A stretch of DNA of 64,000 nt from Adiantum capillus-veneris (lineage: Eukaryota; Streptophyta; Polypodiopsida; Polypodiales; Pteridaceae). The position numbers were made by a program, and so were the translations under genes. The stretch is from positions 74,816,676 to 74,880,675 of the forward strand of contig CM043969.1 of assembly GCA_014529385.2 (NCBI GenBank), read 5' to 3'. The notes under the pieces are model-generated. The model did no database searches. It worked only from the letters and a program-made list of their open reading frames with translations, and was not told the DNA's origin. Below, piece by piece: positions 11,198-22,110 of the stretch. Each line of letters starts with the position of its first letter. Position 1 is the first letter of the stretch.

Positions 11198-12040
11198 CTA
11201 TTTTGCTGCATGCATCTTTTCTAGCAATTCATTGATAAGTGGCAAATTGTACTTCTTTAAACGGAATCCACTAATCCAATTAGCCATTGGTTCACCATCT
11301 AGGGTGGACAACTTAACTGCTCCACTTGGATATACATCTTCAATGATAAACAGTCCGTTTCCTTTTTTCTTCAACTTGGGAATGTGTTGCTTAAGGGAAT
11401 AGACTAAAACTAAGTCCCCTTTTTTGAAGGTTTTTGGAATTAGATGGGAATCAAAAAACTGTTTTTGGTTTTGCTTTTGTGCATAGATGTGAGCTACAGC
11501 AGTTAGCCTTTGCTCATCAAGATTTTCCAAATCTTCAAGTCTCTTTGACAATTCATGTCCAGTCTACTCAAGATCCTTAGCTTCCCTTAGTGTTGGCAAT
11601 AGAAATTCTATTGGCAGTATGGCATCAAGACCATAAACAAGGTTAAAGGGTGTATCATTTAAAGCTGTCTTGAATGAAACTCTATAAGCCAATAGAGCGG
11701 CATGGAGATTCGTGTCCCAATTTTTCCTTCCTCAACTTGTCCATTTGCTTTTGCGTGTTAGAGAGTTGATTTTCTATGGATAACAATAAATTCATTAAGT
11801 AGATACTCAATTATCTCAAGAGGAAATGAGCTCTCCTATCACTGATAATTTCTATTGGCAATCCATATCTTGTGAGCACGTTCTCATATAAGAATGCGGC
11901 TGTGGTTCTGGCATCATTCCTTTGAGTTGCTTTACCCTCTGTCCACTTGGTCAAATAGTCCGTAGCTACAATGATATATTGAGCTTGAGTTCTATAAGCA
12001 GGTGGTTGCATTGGCCCAACAAAGTTTATATCCCATTTTG
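11198..12040 (-). pseudogene. B1 integrase catalytic core and carboxy terminus
   Basis: Inserts element DNA into the host chromosome. The core has YIIVATDYLTKWTEGKA (first catalytic D) and YGLPIEIISDRRAHF (second D) at 11811-12011. A frameshift and stops separate it from the carboxy-terminal domain at 11198-11551, which has FKKGDLVLVYSLKQHIPKLK, GNGLFIIEDVYPSGAVKLSTLDGE and NWISGFRLKKYNLPL. These match the GKG/GPFIV-type module of Ty3 integrases, and B2 has the same sequence in a similar state. Non-functional. Confidence 0.85.
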
Positions 12041-12800
12041 TGAAGCTCTAGCCCCCATCATTGGTCTTAAGGGCATGCTATCTACACGGGTTGACAAATT
12101 TGCTCATTGACATGCATCACATCTTTGAACATATTCTTTGGTATCTGCAAAAAGTGTGGGCCACCATATGCCTGTCATTAAGATTGCTCTTGCGGTGGTT
12201 TCACTAGAAAAGTGACCTCTAGCTAATCTAGCATGTGCTTGTTCTATAATGGGAATACATTTATCTTCATTTGCACAAAGACGCAAATGTTGATCCTTAC
12301 CTCTCCAATACAATTGGTTTCCAATAAGAGCATAGTCTCTTGCTTTAGTTTCAGTTGCTCTTTGGTGGAGTTTACTCATATCCTCAGGAAATGTTTGGCT
12401 TGATAAGTAAGTAACTAGATACTTACTCCACTTAGGAACAAGTGATATTCGGAATAATATCACATGAGGTGTGCGTGCTTATTTTTTACATTGAAGATAA
12501 TTTTTTACAAAAGAATGAACATCCCTCCTCATAGTTGGCCAAAATACTCCAAGTCTCAAGATCTATTGTATAGTTTGGTCTTCTGCAAAGTGAAGTCCTA
12601 CTATGGTAATATGTGATTGACCTAGGTATTGGGTTTTCTCCTTATAATTAATGTATAAAAGCAATATTCCATCTCGATTTCTTTTGTATAGCCTTTCAGC
12701 TAGTAATTGATACATAGCTGATTGCTCAATTAATCTAGTTGTAATCGGAAGTGGTATTTGCAAATCCACTTGAGCTATGGTCATCAATGGTACCATATTT
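12041..12800 (-). pseudogene. B1 integrase zinc-binding module, duplicated in tandem
   Basis: Two related HHCC modules lie between RNase H and the integrase core. The distal one (12104-12463) is intact: H77-x6-H84-x30-C115-x2-C118 of its ORF, with LIGNQLYWRGKDQHLRLCA before it and WWPTLFADTKEYVQRCDACQ at its end. The proximal one (about 12490-12796) has LLAERLYKRNRDGILLLY, then H-x6-H, an in-frame stop, FWPTMRRDVHSFVKNYLQC and the same x30 spacing, with the first cysteine changed to tyrosine. B2 shows the same duplication. Normal Ty3 integrases have one such module. Confidence 0.8.
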
Positions 12801-13399
12801 TCCGATCATCGAGGTATCATATCCACAGAAAATAGATATGTATCTAGTAGATCATCATCTACTCCCTTATGTGGTTCTCCTGAAACAATCCTTGACAAAT
12901 GATCTGCTCTTTGATGAGTGGTGTCCTTTTTCACAACTACAGTGAAATCAAATTCCAAAAGAATAATGAACCATCTCACTATTCTTCTTGTGTTGCATGG
13001 CTCGTTGACCAAGTAAAATAAGTCTTGGTGGTCCACAAAGAACACAAATTTGTTAGCTAATAGGTAATATCTATACTTTTTTACGGCATAGATCATCCCT
13101 AATATTGCCCTTTTGGTGGCTGTTTAGAATTTTTGTGTCATATTCAATTGTCTGCTAGCATAAAAAATAGGAAAATCAATTTTCCCATCTCCTCATTGAG
13201 CTAGGATACACCCAATGGAAAAATTGGAATCATCTATATGTATGTGGAATATCTTATTCTAATCTGGTGCTTTCAAGATTGGAGCTGAAGTGAGAGCTTG
13301 CTTAAGCTTCATGAAGGATTCTTCACACTCATCAATCCATTTGAAGTGTGTAATCAAGCTGTACATGGATTTTGCAATTGTAGTGTACATGTAAATGAA
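12801..13399 (-). pseudogene. B1 RNase H
   Basis: Would degrade the RNA strand of the RNA-DNA hybrid. Contains IHVDDSNFSIGCILAQ near 13210-13260, MIYAVKKYRYYLLANKFVFF, VDHQDLFYLVNEPCNTRRI and ADHLSRIVSGEP at 12806-13096. A stop follows ILAQ. It continues straight from the RT connection at 13400. Confidence 0.8.
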
Positions 13400-14340
13400 T
13401 CATCTGTAATATCCACAATGTCCCATGAAGGTTTCAACCCCTTTGACTATTGTCGATCTATGCAAATCACCAATAACATGAATTTTATCCATATTAATAG
13501 CTATGCCATTTTTAGACACTATATGTCCAAGAATTTTTCCTTGTCTATCCATAAATGTGCACTTTTCAAGATTTAAGCAAATCCTATAAAGTCTATATTT
13601 TTTGAATACCTTTTTGAGGTGTTCAAAATTATCAGCCCAGATTGATGAATGTACACATAGATCATCCATATATAATTTAAAAAAATTCCGAAGATATTCT
13701 TTAAAAGCATAGCTCATCAATCTTTGAAAGGTGGTAGGAGCATTAGTTAACCCAAAAGGCATGACTCGATACGCAAAAATACCCCAGTCAGTTGCAAAGG
13801 CAGTTTTATGTTGATCCTTGGGTCAAACAAAAGTTGGTTTTATCCCAAAAAGCTTCTTTTCTTACAACCCGTTATAAAACATGCTCAGTGATTGGAAGAG
13901 GAAAGTTGTCTCTAATGGTATCTGCATTCACTTTCTTGAGATTGACACACACCCTTAATGTTTCATTTTTCTTGGGTACTACCATAATTGGAGACACCCA
14001 ATCTGTGTGTTCAATTTCATAAATAAATTCGGCTTCCTTTAGCTTTTCTATCTCTTCTTTGATCGTTCTGGCAAATGTCTCATTATAAGTGTATGGCCTT
14101 TGTCTGCTTGGTTTTGCATCATCTCTCATAGGTATGGTATGTTGACAGATTTCAGGATCAACACCCTTGAGATCCTTATAAGACCAAGCAAAGATATCTC
14201 GGTATTCTTTTAATAAGCTTAACAAAAGCTCTTCTTCTTCATCCATCAGGTCATTTGCAATGTAGGCAAGTCTAAGCTCTTCTCCCAGTTCGGCCAAATA
14301 ATTGTTTTTCCAATCCTGGATAAGTTGTACTTGTCGCATA
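13400..14340 (-). pseudogene. B1 reverse transcriptase, OTA (Athila/Tat) type
   Basis: The amino-terminal half (14339-13872) has LLSLLKEYRDIFAWSYKDLK, GVDPEICQHTIPMRDDAKPS and TLRVCVNLKKVNADTIRDNF. The second half (13762-13400) has MPFGLTNAPTTFQRLM, the catalytic LYMDDLCVHS box with YMDD intact, LGHIVSKNGIAINMDKI and GHCGYYR. A gap or frameshift separates them near 13800-13870. It is an RT of the same family as B2, where FLDGFLGYNQL, typical of the OTA clade, is preserved. Confidence 0.88.
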
Positions 14341-14751
14341 AAGGTCTTCCCAAGATGATTTCGTAATTGAGTTTCTTTCCAAAGTCTACTATGACAAAAG
14401 TGTGTTGATATTTAATCCGCAGGAATTAATTATCACTTTTTCAAGCAGTTCTAAGGGTCTTTTGATATGTCCATTAGCCAATTGCAATTTCATTCGAGTT
14501 TGTCTAATGGATGGTTTTCCCCAGGATTTCCATACTGCTTTCGTGGCTATGGCTATGCGTGCCCCACTATCTAGTATTGCCATGGTTTCTATATCATTAT
14601 ATCTCACTAGAAGGGTTGAGTTTCCTTCTTTTCCTTTGAAATATTCTCCGACTTTGTTCATTGGAACATATCAAATCTCTTTGTTATCCAACTCGTGTTC
14701 CAATTTTCCTAATTTTTTTGCAATTAGCCCTGTTATCCCCACCTTCTCTAG

Positions 14752-14869
14752 AGTTTTCTGTAGGTCAAACCATAAATATGGTCTGATTTTTAACAGTTCT
14801 CCTAAAGTATGGTTTTCTGTAGGTCAAACCATAAATATGGTCTGATTTTTAACAGTTCTCCTAAAGTAA
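14752..14869. repeat. Exact 59-bp tandem duplication
   Basis: gttttctgtaggtcaaacc... through ...ctcctaaagta occurs twice back to back, with no difference seen. It lies inside the decayed B1 linker. The lack of differences suggests a recent local slippage event. Confidence 0.9.
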
Positions 14870-15012
14870 GAGTGCATTGAATGGGTATAGACATGATTGA
14901 ATGGATGTTATCTACCTCTAGGGTCTGTTCCACTCTCTTTATTTGAGTGGTTTTACACACTATGGATTCATCGTTATCTCTTATAAGTAAGAGGGTAATG
15001 TTTTCAAAGTCA

Positions 15013-15017
15013 ATGAT
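15013..15017. repeat. B2 target-site duplication, left copy (ATGAT)
   Basis: The five bases before the B2 left LTR are atgat; the five after its right LTR (31789-31793) are atggt. Four of five match, as expected for an old 5-bp Ty3 duplication. Confidence 0.75.
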
Positions 15018-15948
15018 TGTAGAACAGATACGTCGCGAGGGACGTCAGCATAGTGAGAACTCACCTAACAACATTTGTCAGCTAAGGACGAAGCTCGACC
15101 CGCAGGTGCGTGGAAGTAAGCATAGGGTGTCAACCTACACTCGATCGACTCCTAACTAATTCTTACAGAGGTCTCTACCCAATGTCTAAGTCACAGCCTT
15201 CAAGAGTGCATAAGAGAAAACTTCCTACAATGCTTTCTAGAGCCGAACACCCATCAAGCAGTTTCGAAACACCACAGAACTTGAAGGAGACCCTGCTAAC
15301 ACCAATAGGTCGCTCTTCCTAAGGTCTTGAACCAAAACCCCAACCCAAAACACCTAGTGTAGAATCACGTAGGATGTCTGATCGAAATTTGCAGGTCATC
15401 GTTTCCAAAATCTAAAGTGCCTAATGAGTAGCTCTACTCAATGCAAACGCGTGGATATGCTGCAATGCAAAATCGGACAATGTATGCTCACCAAACCACC
15501 AGATGAAGCTCGTACATGGAGCTCGCAAAACCAGACCGTACGCACACAATGTAGGTATTGGCGCATAGCTCTCGTCGGGGGCAACACGCTGCACTTCTCC
15601 GCACTTGATTCCGACCACCGGTGCGCACGTGGCATCAAGATAAAGATCTCACTCTCTCTCGTACACAATACGCTCACTCACAGACTTCAAAACTTTTTTT
15701 AAAAAATGACAAAAGGTGCTTCATTAAGGTCAAAAAGTGGTATAAATACCTTACAATTCTCAAACCCTAATGTTCTAATTTAACCATCTACTCAATCTAA
15801 ATATCAAAACTCGGATACAATCAGGAAACTTTTGTAAGCTCCAATATTTACAAGGTAAAATGTCTGGTTTTCTCAATAAATGAATAATTACAAAAAATAA
15901 TAATATATCGAGCAGTCAATTTCCGTAGGGTGTGTCCAGCTTCTAACA
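15018..15948 (-). repeat. B2 3' LTR, 931 bp
   Basis: Direct repeat of 30858-31788, also 931 bp. It starts TGTAGAACAG and ends CTTCTAACA on the plus strand. By eye about nine bases in ten agree between the two LTRs, so the insertion is old. Next to it on the right is the polypurine tract, which fixes it as the 3' LTR of a minus-strand element. Confidence 0.93.
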
Positions 15949-15983
15949 CTCCCCCCCTCCTTGCTCATGTCGTCCCCGACATG
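15949..15983 (-). promoter_or_regulatory. B2 polypurine tract and adjacent hairpin
   Basis: On the minus strand 15949-15961 reads AGGAGGGGGGGAG, directly before the LTR. 15966-15983 is a perfect inverted repeat (catgtcg, loop tccc, cgacatg). It corresponds in place to the B1 hairpin, but the stem bases differ in a paired, compensatory way. Confidence 0.85.
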
Positions 15984-18900
15984 GCTGTTGAGCTGCTTCT
16001 TCATCTTAGGGTTTCTCTCATCTTGAGCAGCAACTCATATCTTGCATGTATAGCCAGTAGTGTTGGGCCGAATATGTCGGTGGCTGATGGTGAAGAAGCC
16101 GGTGTAGAAATCTTCTTCAAAGGCCTGGAGGTGATAGGATGGCAAAAACATGATACTTTGATACAATGCATGTATCACCTCCTTGGAAGGCTGACCAGAC
16201 AGATCGTATGCACATCTGTAAGTATCTTGAAAGAAGAAGATACTGTCTGTCGCCTGGCCCGGTTTGAACGTCTCGAAGACTTCCAAAAGGGTTTTGTAGA
16301 TCTTTCTCATCATAATGCAAGAGAGGTCAGGCGAGCCAGTGAACAATTTGATGGCGCCCGTTAGGATTTTCACCATGTATTGAACACTTATTCTCTCGCC
16401 TGCCTTCAAGCCTGGCAGCTTCGGATAGTTTAGCCAACTGGGTTGTCTTCTTTGTAGTAGCCCCTGAGCCTTCCACGTCCGTATCCTTGGTAGAGGATAG
16501 AAGCTTAGGTTATCTCTGATGACTTTGGGCGCCTCTACCAAATGGATTAGGTACTACGGATATTTTGTTAGCCATTACTTTCTCCACCTGGGCTGGGAGT
16601 TAACTATCAATTTTATCCCTTCAGGCTTGGAGATATCTGTTGTGTACAGTGGCACTGTTGGCTCTTCTCTGATTCTTTTGTTGATCGTGGCGGCTTCGTA
16701 CTTTAGCAAAGGTTATGGGAGAGAGGGCTGTAGCCATTCACACCGAAGGTTGCTGGCATCTATCTTCTGAATGGTCATGGATTTAAAAACCCTCTGCTCC
16801 CATTTCAAGGCTTCTTTGGCCGTTTCTATGATTTCCACTTCTATTGCCTTTAGCAACTTCTCTTCTTCTTCTTCTTGCGTCAGATCTTGTGGCTCTTGGG
16901 AGGGTCCTACAAGGATTTCCTCTTGCATTGGTGTGTCCATAGGATCTGCCACATTCTCTAAATCTATGCCTTCCATGGCTGCTGGCCCTGTGCTTAACTG
17001 CTCTTCTACTTGCTGGCCTCTCAGTTCTTCTATCTGCTTTTGGAATGTCTGTTTCTCTGCTTCAGCTTGTTCTCCCATGTTCACGAGGAGGTCGTTCAAA
17101 TCAACATTTATCTTCTCCGCCTCCTCGAGCTTTCTCTTGATGTTTTCCAGCTCATCTTGCATTGCCTTGTGCTCTTCTTCCATGCGGGTTTGCATGACCA
17201 CTGACCCTTCTGCCATCATCAGCCTTTGCTTCTTCTCTAAGGTCAACTCATTCTGGAGCTCTTTCATTTGTTCTTCATAAATCAGACTCTCTGAAGTGGT
17301 GTGAGTCGAGCTAGTAGCTCTGACTCTGGCAGGAGATGCCCGTAGCCGCTGGATGGTTTGATCTTTAACTTTAACCTGGTCCTTGAGCTCAATGACCTCA
17401 TCCTGGTTAGCCTCCTGCTCTATTTTTGCCTTCTCTTTGGCATTCCGCATGGCCTCCACTTCCTTGGACTCCTTAGCAAGTTGTAGGGTTAGGTTATCCC
17501 TTTTCCTCTCTGCATCCGTCAGTGACTTACTGAGTTTTCTATATTCTTCTTTGGCTCCTTGTAGTCTTTGAGCTGCTGCCTGATTCTCTCTTTCCATCTC
17601 TTGGCATCTTTGCAATGCCTTTGCCAGACTGGCTTGCAGCTCTGCTTCTCTCTCTATCTGTCTTTGGCTTTGTTTTTGTAAAGTGTTGACTTCAAGCTTG
17701 ATCTGCACTTCAGTGGCTTTGAGATTAGCCATTTCACTATCTGTGGCCAATGATTGTGCCCTTAGCCCGATTAGTTTGTTCATCACCACATCCCCATCAT
17801 TGGTGGGTGGGTGCAGGTCCACTATATCAGTGGCCATCTCCTTTAGCTCCACTAACCGCAGGCTCTGCATTTGCTCTTTGGGCCCCGTGTTTGCCAAGTC
17901 AAATGCGACTGTGGCAGCCTCTTCTTTTGTCTAGAAATGTGTTATACCTTGCTTCATTTAGCTCTGGTTGCTCACTTTTAGGCTTAGCTTCTTCTCTTTG
18001 TTCTTGCTCTTGGCTCTGTTCTTGCTTTGAATCTTCTTGATGTTCAGGTTTGTCTAGCTCCTCCTTCTGTTGAGTTTGTGGAGGGCTACGAGGAGGTGGT
18101 GAGGACGATGTGCTGGACTCAGGGCTGAACAATGGAGTTGTCGGCTTTTTCTTGAAATCCCTGTATGCCTTTGTCTTCCTCTCTCCCTCTCTTGGCCTTC
18201 CTACTCCTCTAGCAGTTTCCTTCAGACTTGCTCCACTTCTGCTTCTGTAAATGGTACATGTGGGATATTTTCCACCGTGGCATCCAGAATCTCAAAATTC
18301 TTAATATAGTCATCAAATCTGTCTCTGTGTACCCTTCGGGATGATCCCGACATTGCTTCTAGAGACGGCTTCCATAGCTCATTCAAATCTCCCTCGAGGG
18401 CTCTTTCGGCTCTGAAACTTTTCATTAACCGCTCTAGTCGTGCCGCTCTCTATGACTTTGTCTCTTTGACCGGCACTTGGACGCTCTCTTTCTTCCCTTT
18501 CTTTAGCTCTGGCTGCTCTACTTGCATGGTCTCTAACCGTCGTTTCAACCTAGTGGCAACCCTTGGTGCTTTGGGCTGTTCCTCTTCCTTATCTTCCTTG
18601 AGCCGTAGCCAGTCATTTTGTGACAAAGGGTTCGGCCATCTTCCCTTGGCGTGCAATGCCCCATAAACCACTTTCGTGAATTAGCTCGCCCGGCACAATG
18701 TATGTGGGGTTCTTGTTTCCCATCTTTACCAGATTGTCATGTATATAAGCTGCATAGTTGATTACCTTAGGCTTGCTTTTCTGCATTGCCCAGGTGAAGG
18801 TTGTGGCAATTGCTCCAGGCGGCATTCTGTACTTTTGTGGCCGCTTTGTACACATATGGAAATACTGGTTGTACAGCTGACTCATGATTTGCCACTTTAG

Positions 18901-19429
18901 GGTTGGCAATGTCTTCAAAGGTGTAGTTGCCTTTTACTTCTGTGTACACCTTTACTTCGTCTCTTCTTTTGGTTACACTATCCCCTTTGTTGGAGAGGTC
19001 TAGTGCCGCTGCCACTACTTTCTCTGTGATTATAATCTCCGTGTCTGGCTTGCCCTGCAGATCCGTAACTCGGGCCACTCCATCTTCTTTGATTGTCGTC
19101 ACAAATTCCCATACTCTTTTTATGTCGATTCCTGTCGGCACAGCTTCAAAATAATTGTGGAGATCTATTTTCTCCAGATACTCTCCCATCGTGCTTCTGA
19201 AGAACTCATTGAGCTCCCGCGGTAGCATGGGTAGCTCTATTACATTTCCTTCGGTGTCTTTGAACACGCCTTGGTAGATCTTTAGATCATTTGACTCTAG
19301 CAGGTCCTCTTGGATCCATGTGCTGGTTGGCTTTCGAGTTCCTTCTGGTATGACGAAGGGCTCTACTTCTTCCAAATAATCCTTTATGGTCATCCTCTTC
19401 TTCTTTGCCGGTGACTTTGCGGCTGTCAT
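15984..19429 (-). pseudogene. B2 aORF: large extra protein downstream of pol, copy 2 (best preserved)
   Basis: Start chosen at 19429 (MTAAKSPAKKKRMTIKDYLE), a short basic leader. Amino-terminal domain (19429-18613, one frameshift): EVEPFVIPEG, GIDIKRVWEFVTTIKEDG, YNQYFHMCTKRPQKYRMPPG, AIATTFTWAMQKSKPKVINY. A basic segment follows (RLKRRLETMQVEQPELKKGK, 18450-18671), then SFRAERALEGDLNELWKPSL (18222-18425) and a P/E/Q-rich linker (17899-18132). A 394-codon open stretch (17897-16713) is a long coiled coil rich in E, K, Q and L heptads. The carboxy-terminal domain (16541-16035) has WLNYPKLPGLKAGERISVQY, MVKILTGAIKLFTGSPDLSC and FEEDFYTGFF. No signal peptide or membrane span is seen. No known family recognised; the amino-terminal layout vaguely recalls plant transposon-associated domains, unproven. 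Confidence 0.85.
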
Positions 19430-19489
19430 AGATCCTGTTGCACTCAGTAGTCCGAAGTTAGCGTTTTTTCCATATCAACTGAGAACTGA

Positions 19490-20448
19490 GTTTTAACTAT
19501 CCAAATGACTTGAAAATTGAAAATAAAACTTAAAAGGAACTTGGGAAACTGTGCATGTGCTCACATTGCAATTCTGGCAAAAAAAATTCATTTTTCATCA
19601 GATTTTGGTGATACTTGGCATGTTGTTGGTCCTTGGCCTGTGCAACATGGCTATGTGATTGGATTTGGGTTTGGGCATCAAAAAGTGCATTTTTGGATAG
19701 ATTCAGGCTTTAGGCTCACAAATTGGATAGAAAGTCCACAACAGGTAGTAAATGATATCCAAATGGGTTGAAAATTGATATATGGGCTCCTTGCACCATG
19801 GTAATGGCTCCCATGATGTCATTCCTTGCACAGAAGGTCAAAAACATGTTGGAGACATCCTACGCGTAGGAGGTCTATTTCATCAAAATAGATTGAGATT
19901 TGTTCTGTGGGTAGCTTTTGGCCTGTGGAACATGGCCATGCTCTTGGATTTTGATTTGGACAAGATTTGATGTTGGTAAGACCATGTGTAGTGTTTTTTT
20001 GGGCTCAAAATGTGTATCTTGGATGTGTTGGGGGTCAAAAATGATTAGAATGGCTTCGAACTTAATATATGAGCTCTTGAAGATCATATGAATAGATCTA
20101 GAATGGAAAACCCCCTCTGTAGGCCAAAAATGTCAAATAGATATCCTACGCATAGGATGTCTACTTCATCATTTCTTGCAGGGGACCGCACAGATTAGTT
20201 GGCAATGTGTCCATGAATGTATTGTGTAAGTTTCATGTGATTTGGACAAGTTTTGGTAGGTCTATGGCCCATTATTGCCTCTATGCCCTAACTTTATGTT
20301 TTTTCATGCATATGAGGTCAATTTTGGTCCAAATGTGATGAAACTTGGTGGTTAGCATATAAAGGCTATTCAGAAAATGTGTGTGATGAGAGATGTTGGG
20401 TTTTGTGCCCAGAAATGGATTTGAGACATCCTACGCGTAGGATGTCTC
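19490..20448 (-). repeat. B2 palindromic iterons, about 285-bp period, upstream of the aORF
   Basis: Three palindromes lie 435, 721 and 1006 bp upstream of the aORF start codon, centred at 19864, 20150 and 20435 (spacings 286 and 285). The best copy (20423-20448) is a perfect 26-bp palindrome with half-site GAGACATCCTACG. The other two carry one or two changes. The intervening units are diverged but share phrases such as ttggcctgtg(c/g)aacatgg(c/t) and tttcatgtgatttggacaag. It is non-coding. B1 has a matching array with a different palindrome 428-989 bp upstream of gag. Confidence 0.85.
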
Positions 20449-21290
20449 TTTATGATTTTTTTATGGAAACTGCTACCGGTGCCTGCCCTTAGTCCCCCTA
20501 AGTCCCTTTTAAGCCAAATTTCAACAAAAAAGTCAAATGGATAGAGAGTAACTCCCTGTGTGGATTTCAGAGCTTCCGAGCCGTTTTTTGACTTTTGGAG
20601 TTCTTTTCGGTGATGAAATTTCTTGATGTTGGTCTCCATAATTTCCCGATCCCTTGGGGATCCTTGCTGTATGGTTTTTGTCAACTTTGGCTTCACCGAA
20701 GCTCCGTTTGGCCATTTGTCGCGAGAAGCACCCGTGGTTGCGTTTACATGTCGTCGATGACTTGTGGTGGTTTACCACCATAGGACTTTTGTTGATGGTC
20801 TAGGAAAGCCGCTCGTGAAGTTTGGTGGCAAACGGTTATGCGGTTTGGCCCCGCGAGAGCTATTTGATGCTTTGTGTTTCTGATGCCGTTTTTGAAGTTT
20901 AGTGCTGCTTCGGGTCACCTTTTGTTCATGTGAGCTACATAGACTTGTCGAGCATGTCAAGATGCTCCTGCTCATGAATTTTGGTAGCATTTGGGCGCCT
21001 CTCCGCCGATTTCCTATTTGGTGGCCTCTTGCGGGATTTTAGGAATTAGGGTTTTTCCTTATGGTTTCTACTACCTTTGGACATCCAAGATTGGTCTCCT
21101 ATGTTAGGGTAAGCTGCCGATGAAGTCTCGTTGCTTTTGGGTTAGCCATTAGGTGGCCACTTCTACTTGTAGGTCTCTACTGCTCGCTTTGTGTGTGAAC
21201 CCTACGCTAGTTTTCACGACAAAACGACAAAAATGCACGAAAAGCTCAAGGTGGTGAGCCTATCACTCATGGCTAAAGCCCATCGGGTAG
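20449..21290 (-). other. B2-specific non-coding spacer
   Basis: Extra B2 sequence between the iterons and the spacer shared with B1. Open stretches are short and mutually overlapping, and none resembles a known protein. It may be regulatory sequence ahead of the aORF. Nothing firmer can be said. Confidence 0.5.
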
Positions 21291-22110
21291 TCGTGCGCGT
21301 CGTAGAAGCTGTTGGAAGTTCCGTTCGCTCTAGGTGGCAGAAGCTCTCTCTCAAAGGTGAATAGTGGAAATGAGCTTAAAATGAAGTGAAAATTTCTTAT
21401 AATAGGGGTCCCCGAACCACTTTTCACGAAATTTGACATGTGCTCCCAACTTCTTGCAAGATGTAGTTTAGGCTAAAAAATTTCTTGATTTGGACTTCAT
21501 TTGCCCAATTTCCGAGAAATTTGGCATTTCGATCAAAATCTGGCCAAAACACGCTTTCCGCTCCAGTCTCATAATTGCACCCCCACTGTACCATAGGTTG
21601 TCCTATAGTCACTGATCATCCCCATATTTTTTGTTGTTCATTACGATCGTTTTGCACTTGCTTTTTGTATTTTTGAAGTTTTTATGTCGAAAATTAGCAA
21701 AATTAGAAGGAAAATAACAAATCAAACCCAAAAAATCATAATAAATCAAAAGCATTCTCACAAAACATTATATACACTCACATGCAATTTTTATGGGTGG
21801 ATTTTTCTGTTTTACCAATATTTTACCCGAAAAATGGCTATTTTTACTTATATACACACACCTAGGGGCTTGATTTGACGTTTGGCTCCATATACCTGTA
21901 GATTCATGCTGTATAAGGGCATATGTACTTGGGTTAGTCCAGAAAATTTCACAATCAAACAACAATTCTTAAAATAGTCGAAAAACATGCCTTTTTTGCT
22001 CTTTTTGCTATTGGGTCCGCATTTGAGAATGCCTCCCCCCCTCCTAGCCGGAGTCCTCCCAGACGACAAGGTATCGTCTCGGAGTATGTGCCATGCATGG
22101 GTTGACAAAA
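21291..22110 (-). other. B2 spacer homologous to B1 9255-9927
   Basis: AT-rich non-coding spacer. 21335-21375 (agaagctctct...gaatagtggaaatgag) matches B1 near 9268-9310. Near 22030-22060 lies a plus-strand run of C (tgcctcccccccctcct), i.e. a minus-strand polypurine run similar to the terminal polypurine tract; it could be a second, central priming site. Confidence 0.5.
22025..22052 (-). promoter_or_regulatory. Possible internal polypurine tract in B2
   Basis: The plus strand has a C-run (ctccccccctcct around 22034-22046), so the element strand carries GGAGGGGGGGAG, the same core as the terminal tract at 15949. Central polypurine tracts are known in some retroelements; a role here is a guess. 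Confidence 0.35.

Larger units (their letters stand above)
14341..15017 (-). pseudogene. B1 protease and upstream linker, interrupted by B2
   Basis: The protease lies at 14389-14661, with TMAILDSGARIAIATKAVWK giving an intact D-S-G triad. The upstream linker carries TLGELLKIRPYLWFDLQK. A 59-bp exact tandem duplication (14752-14810 and 14811-14869) repeats part of this linker. At 15017 the sequence stops at the B2 insertion and resumes at 31794. Excising B2 and one target duplication restores the reading GMSKPLTLKTLPSYL, which matches DSLKTLPSYLGEY in the intact place of B2 itself. Confidence 0.85.

Noticed and set aside
14402-14845. Plus-strand 147-codon frame
   Set aside because: Antisense of the B1 protease, which has clear retropepsin motifs on the minus strand.
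16771-17280. Long plus-strand open frame of 169 codons opposite the B2 coiled coil
   Set aside because: It mirrors the minus-strand coiled coil (serine- and cysteine-rich antisense of E/K/Q codons). No independent motif.
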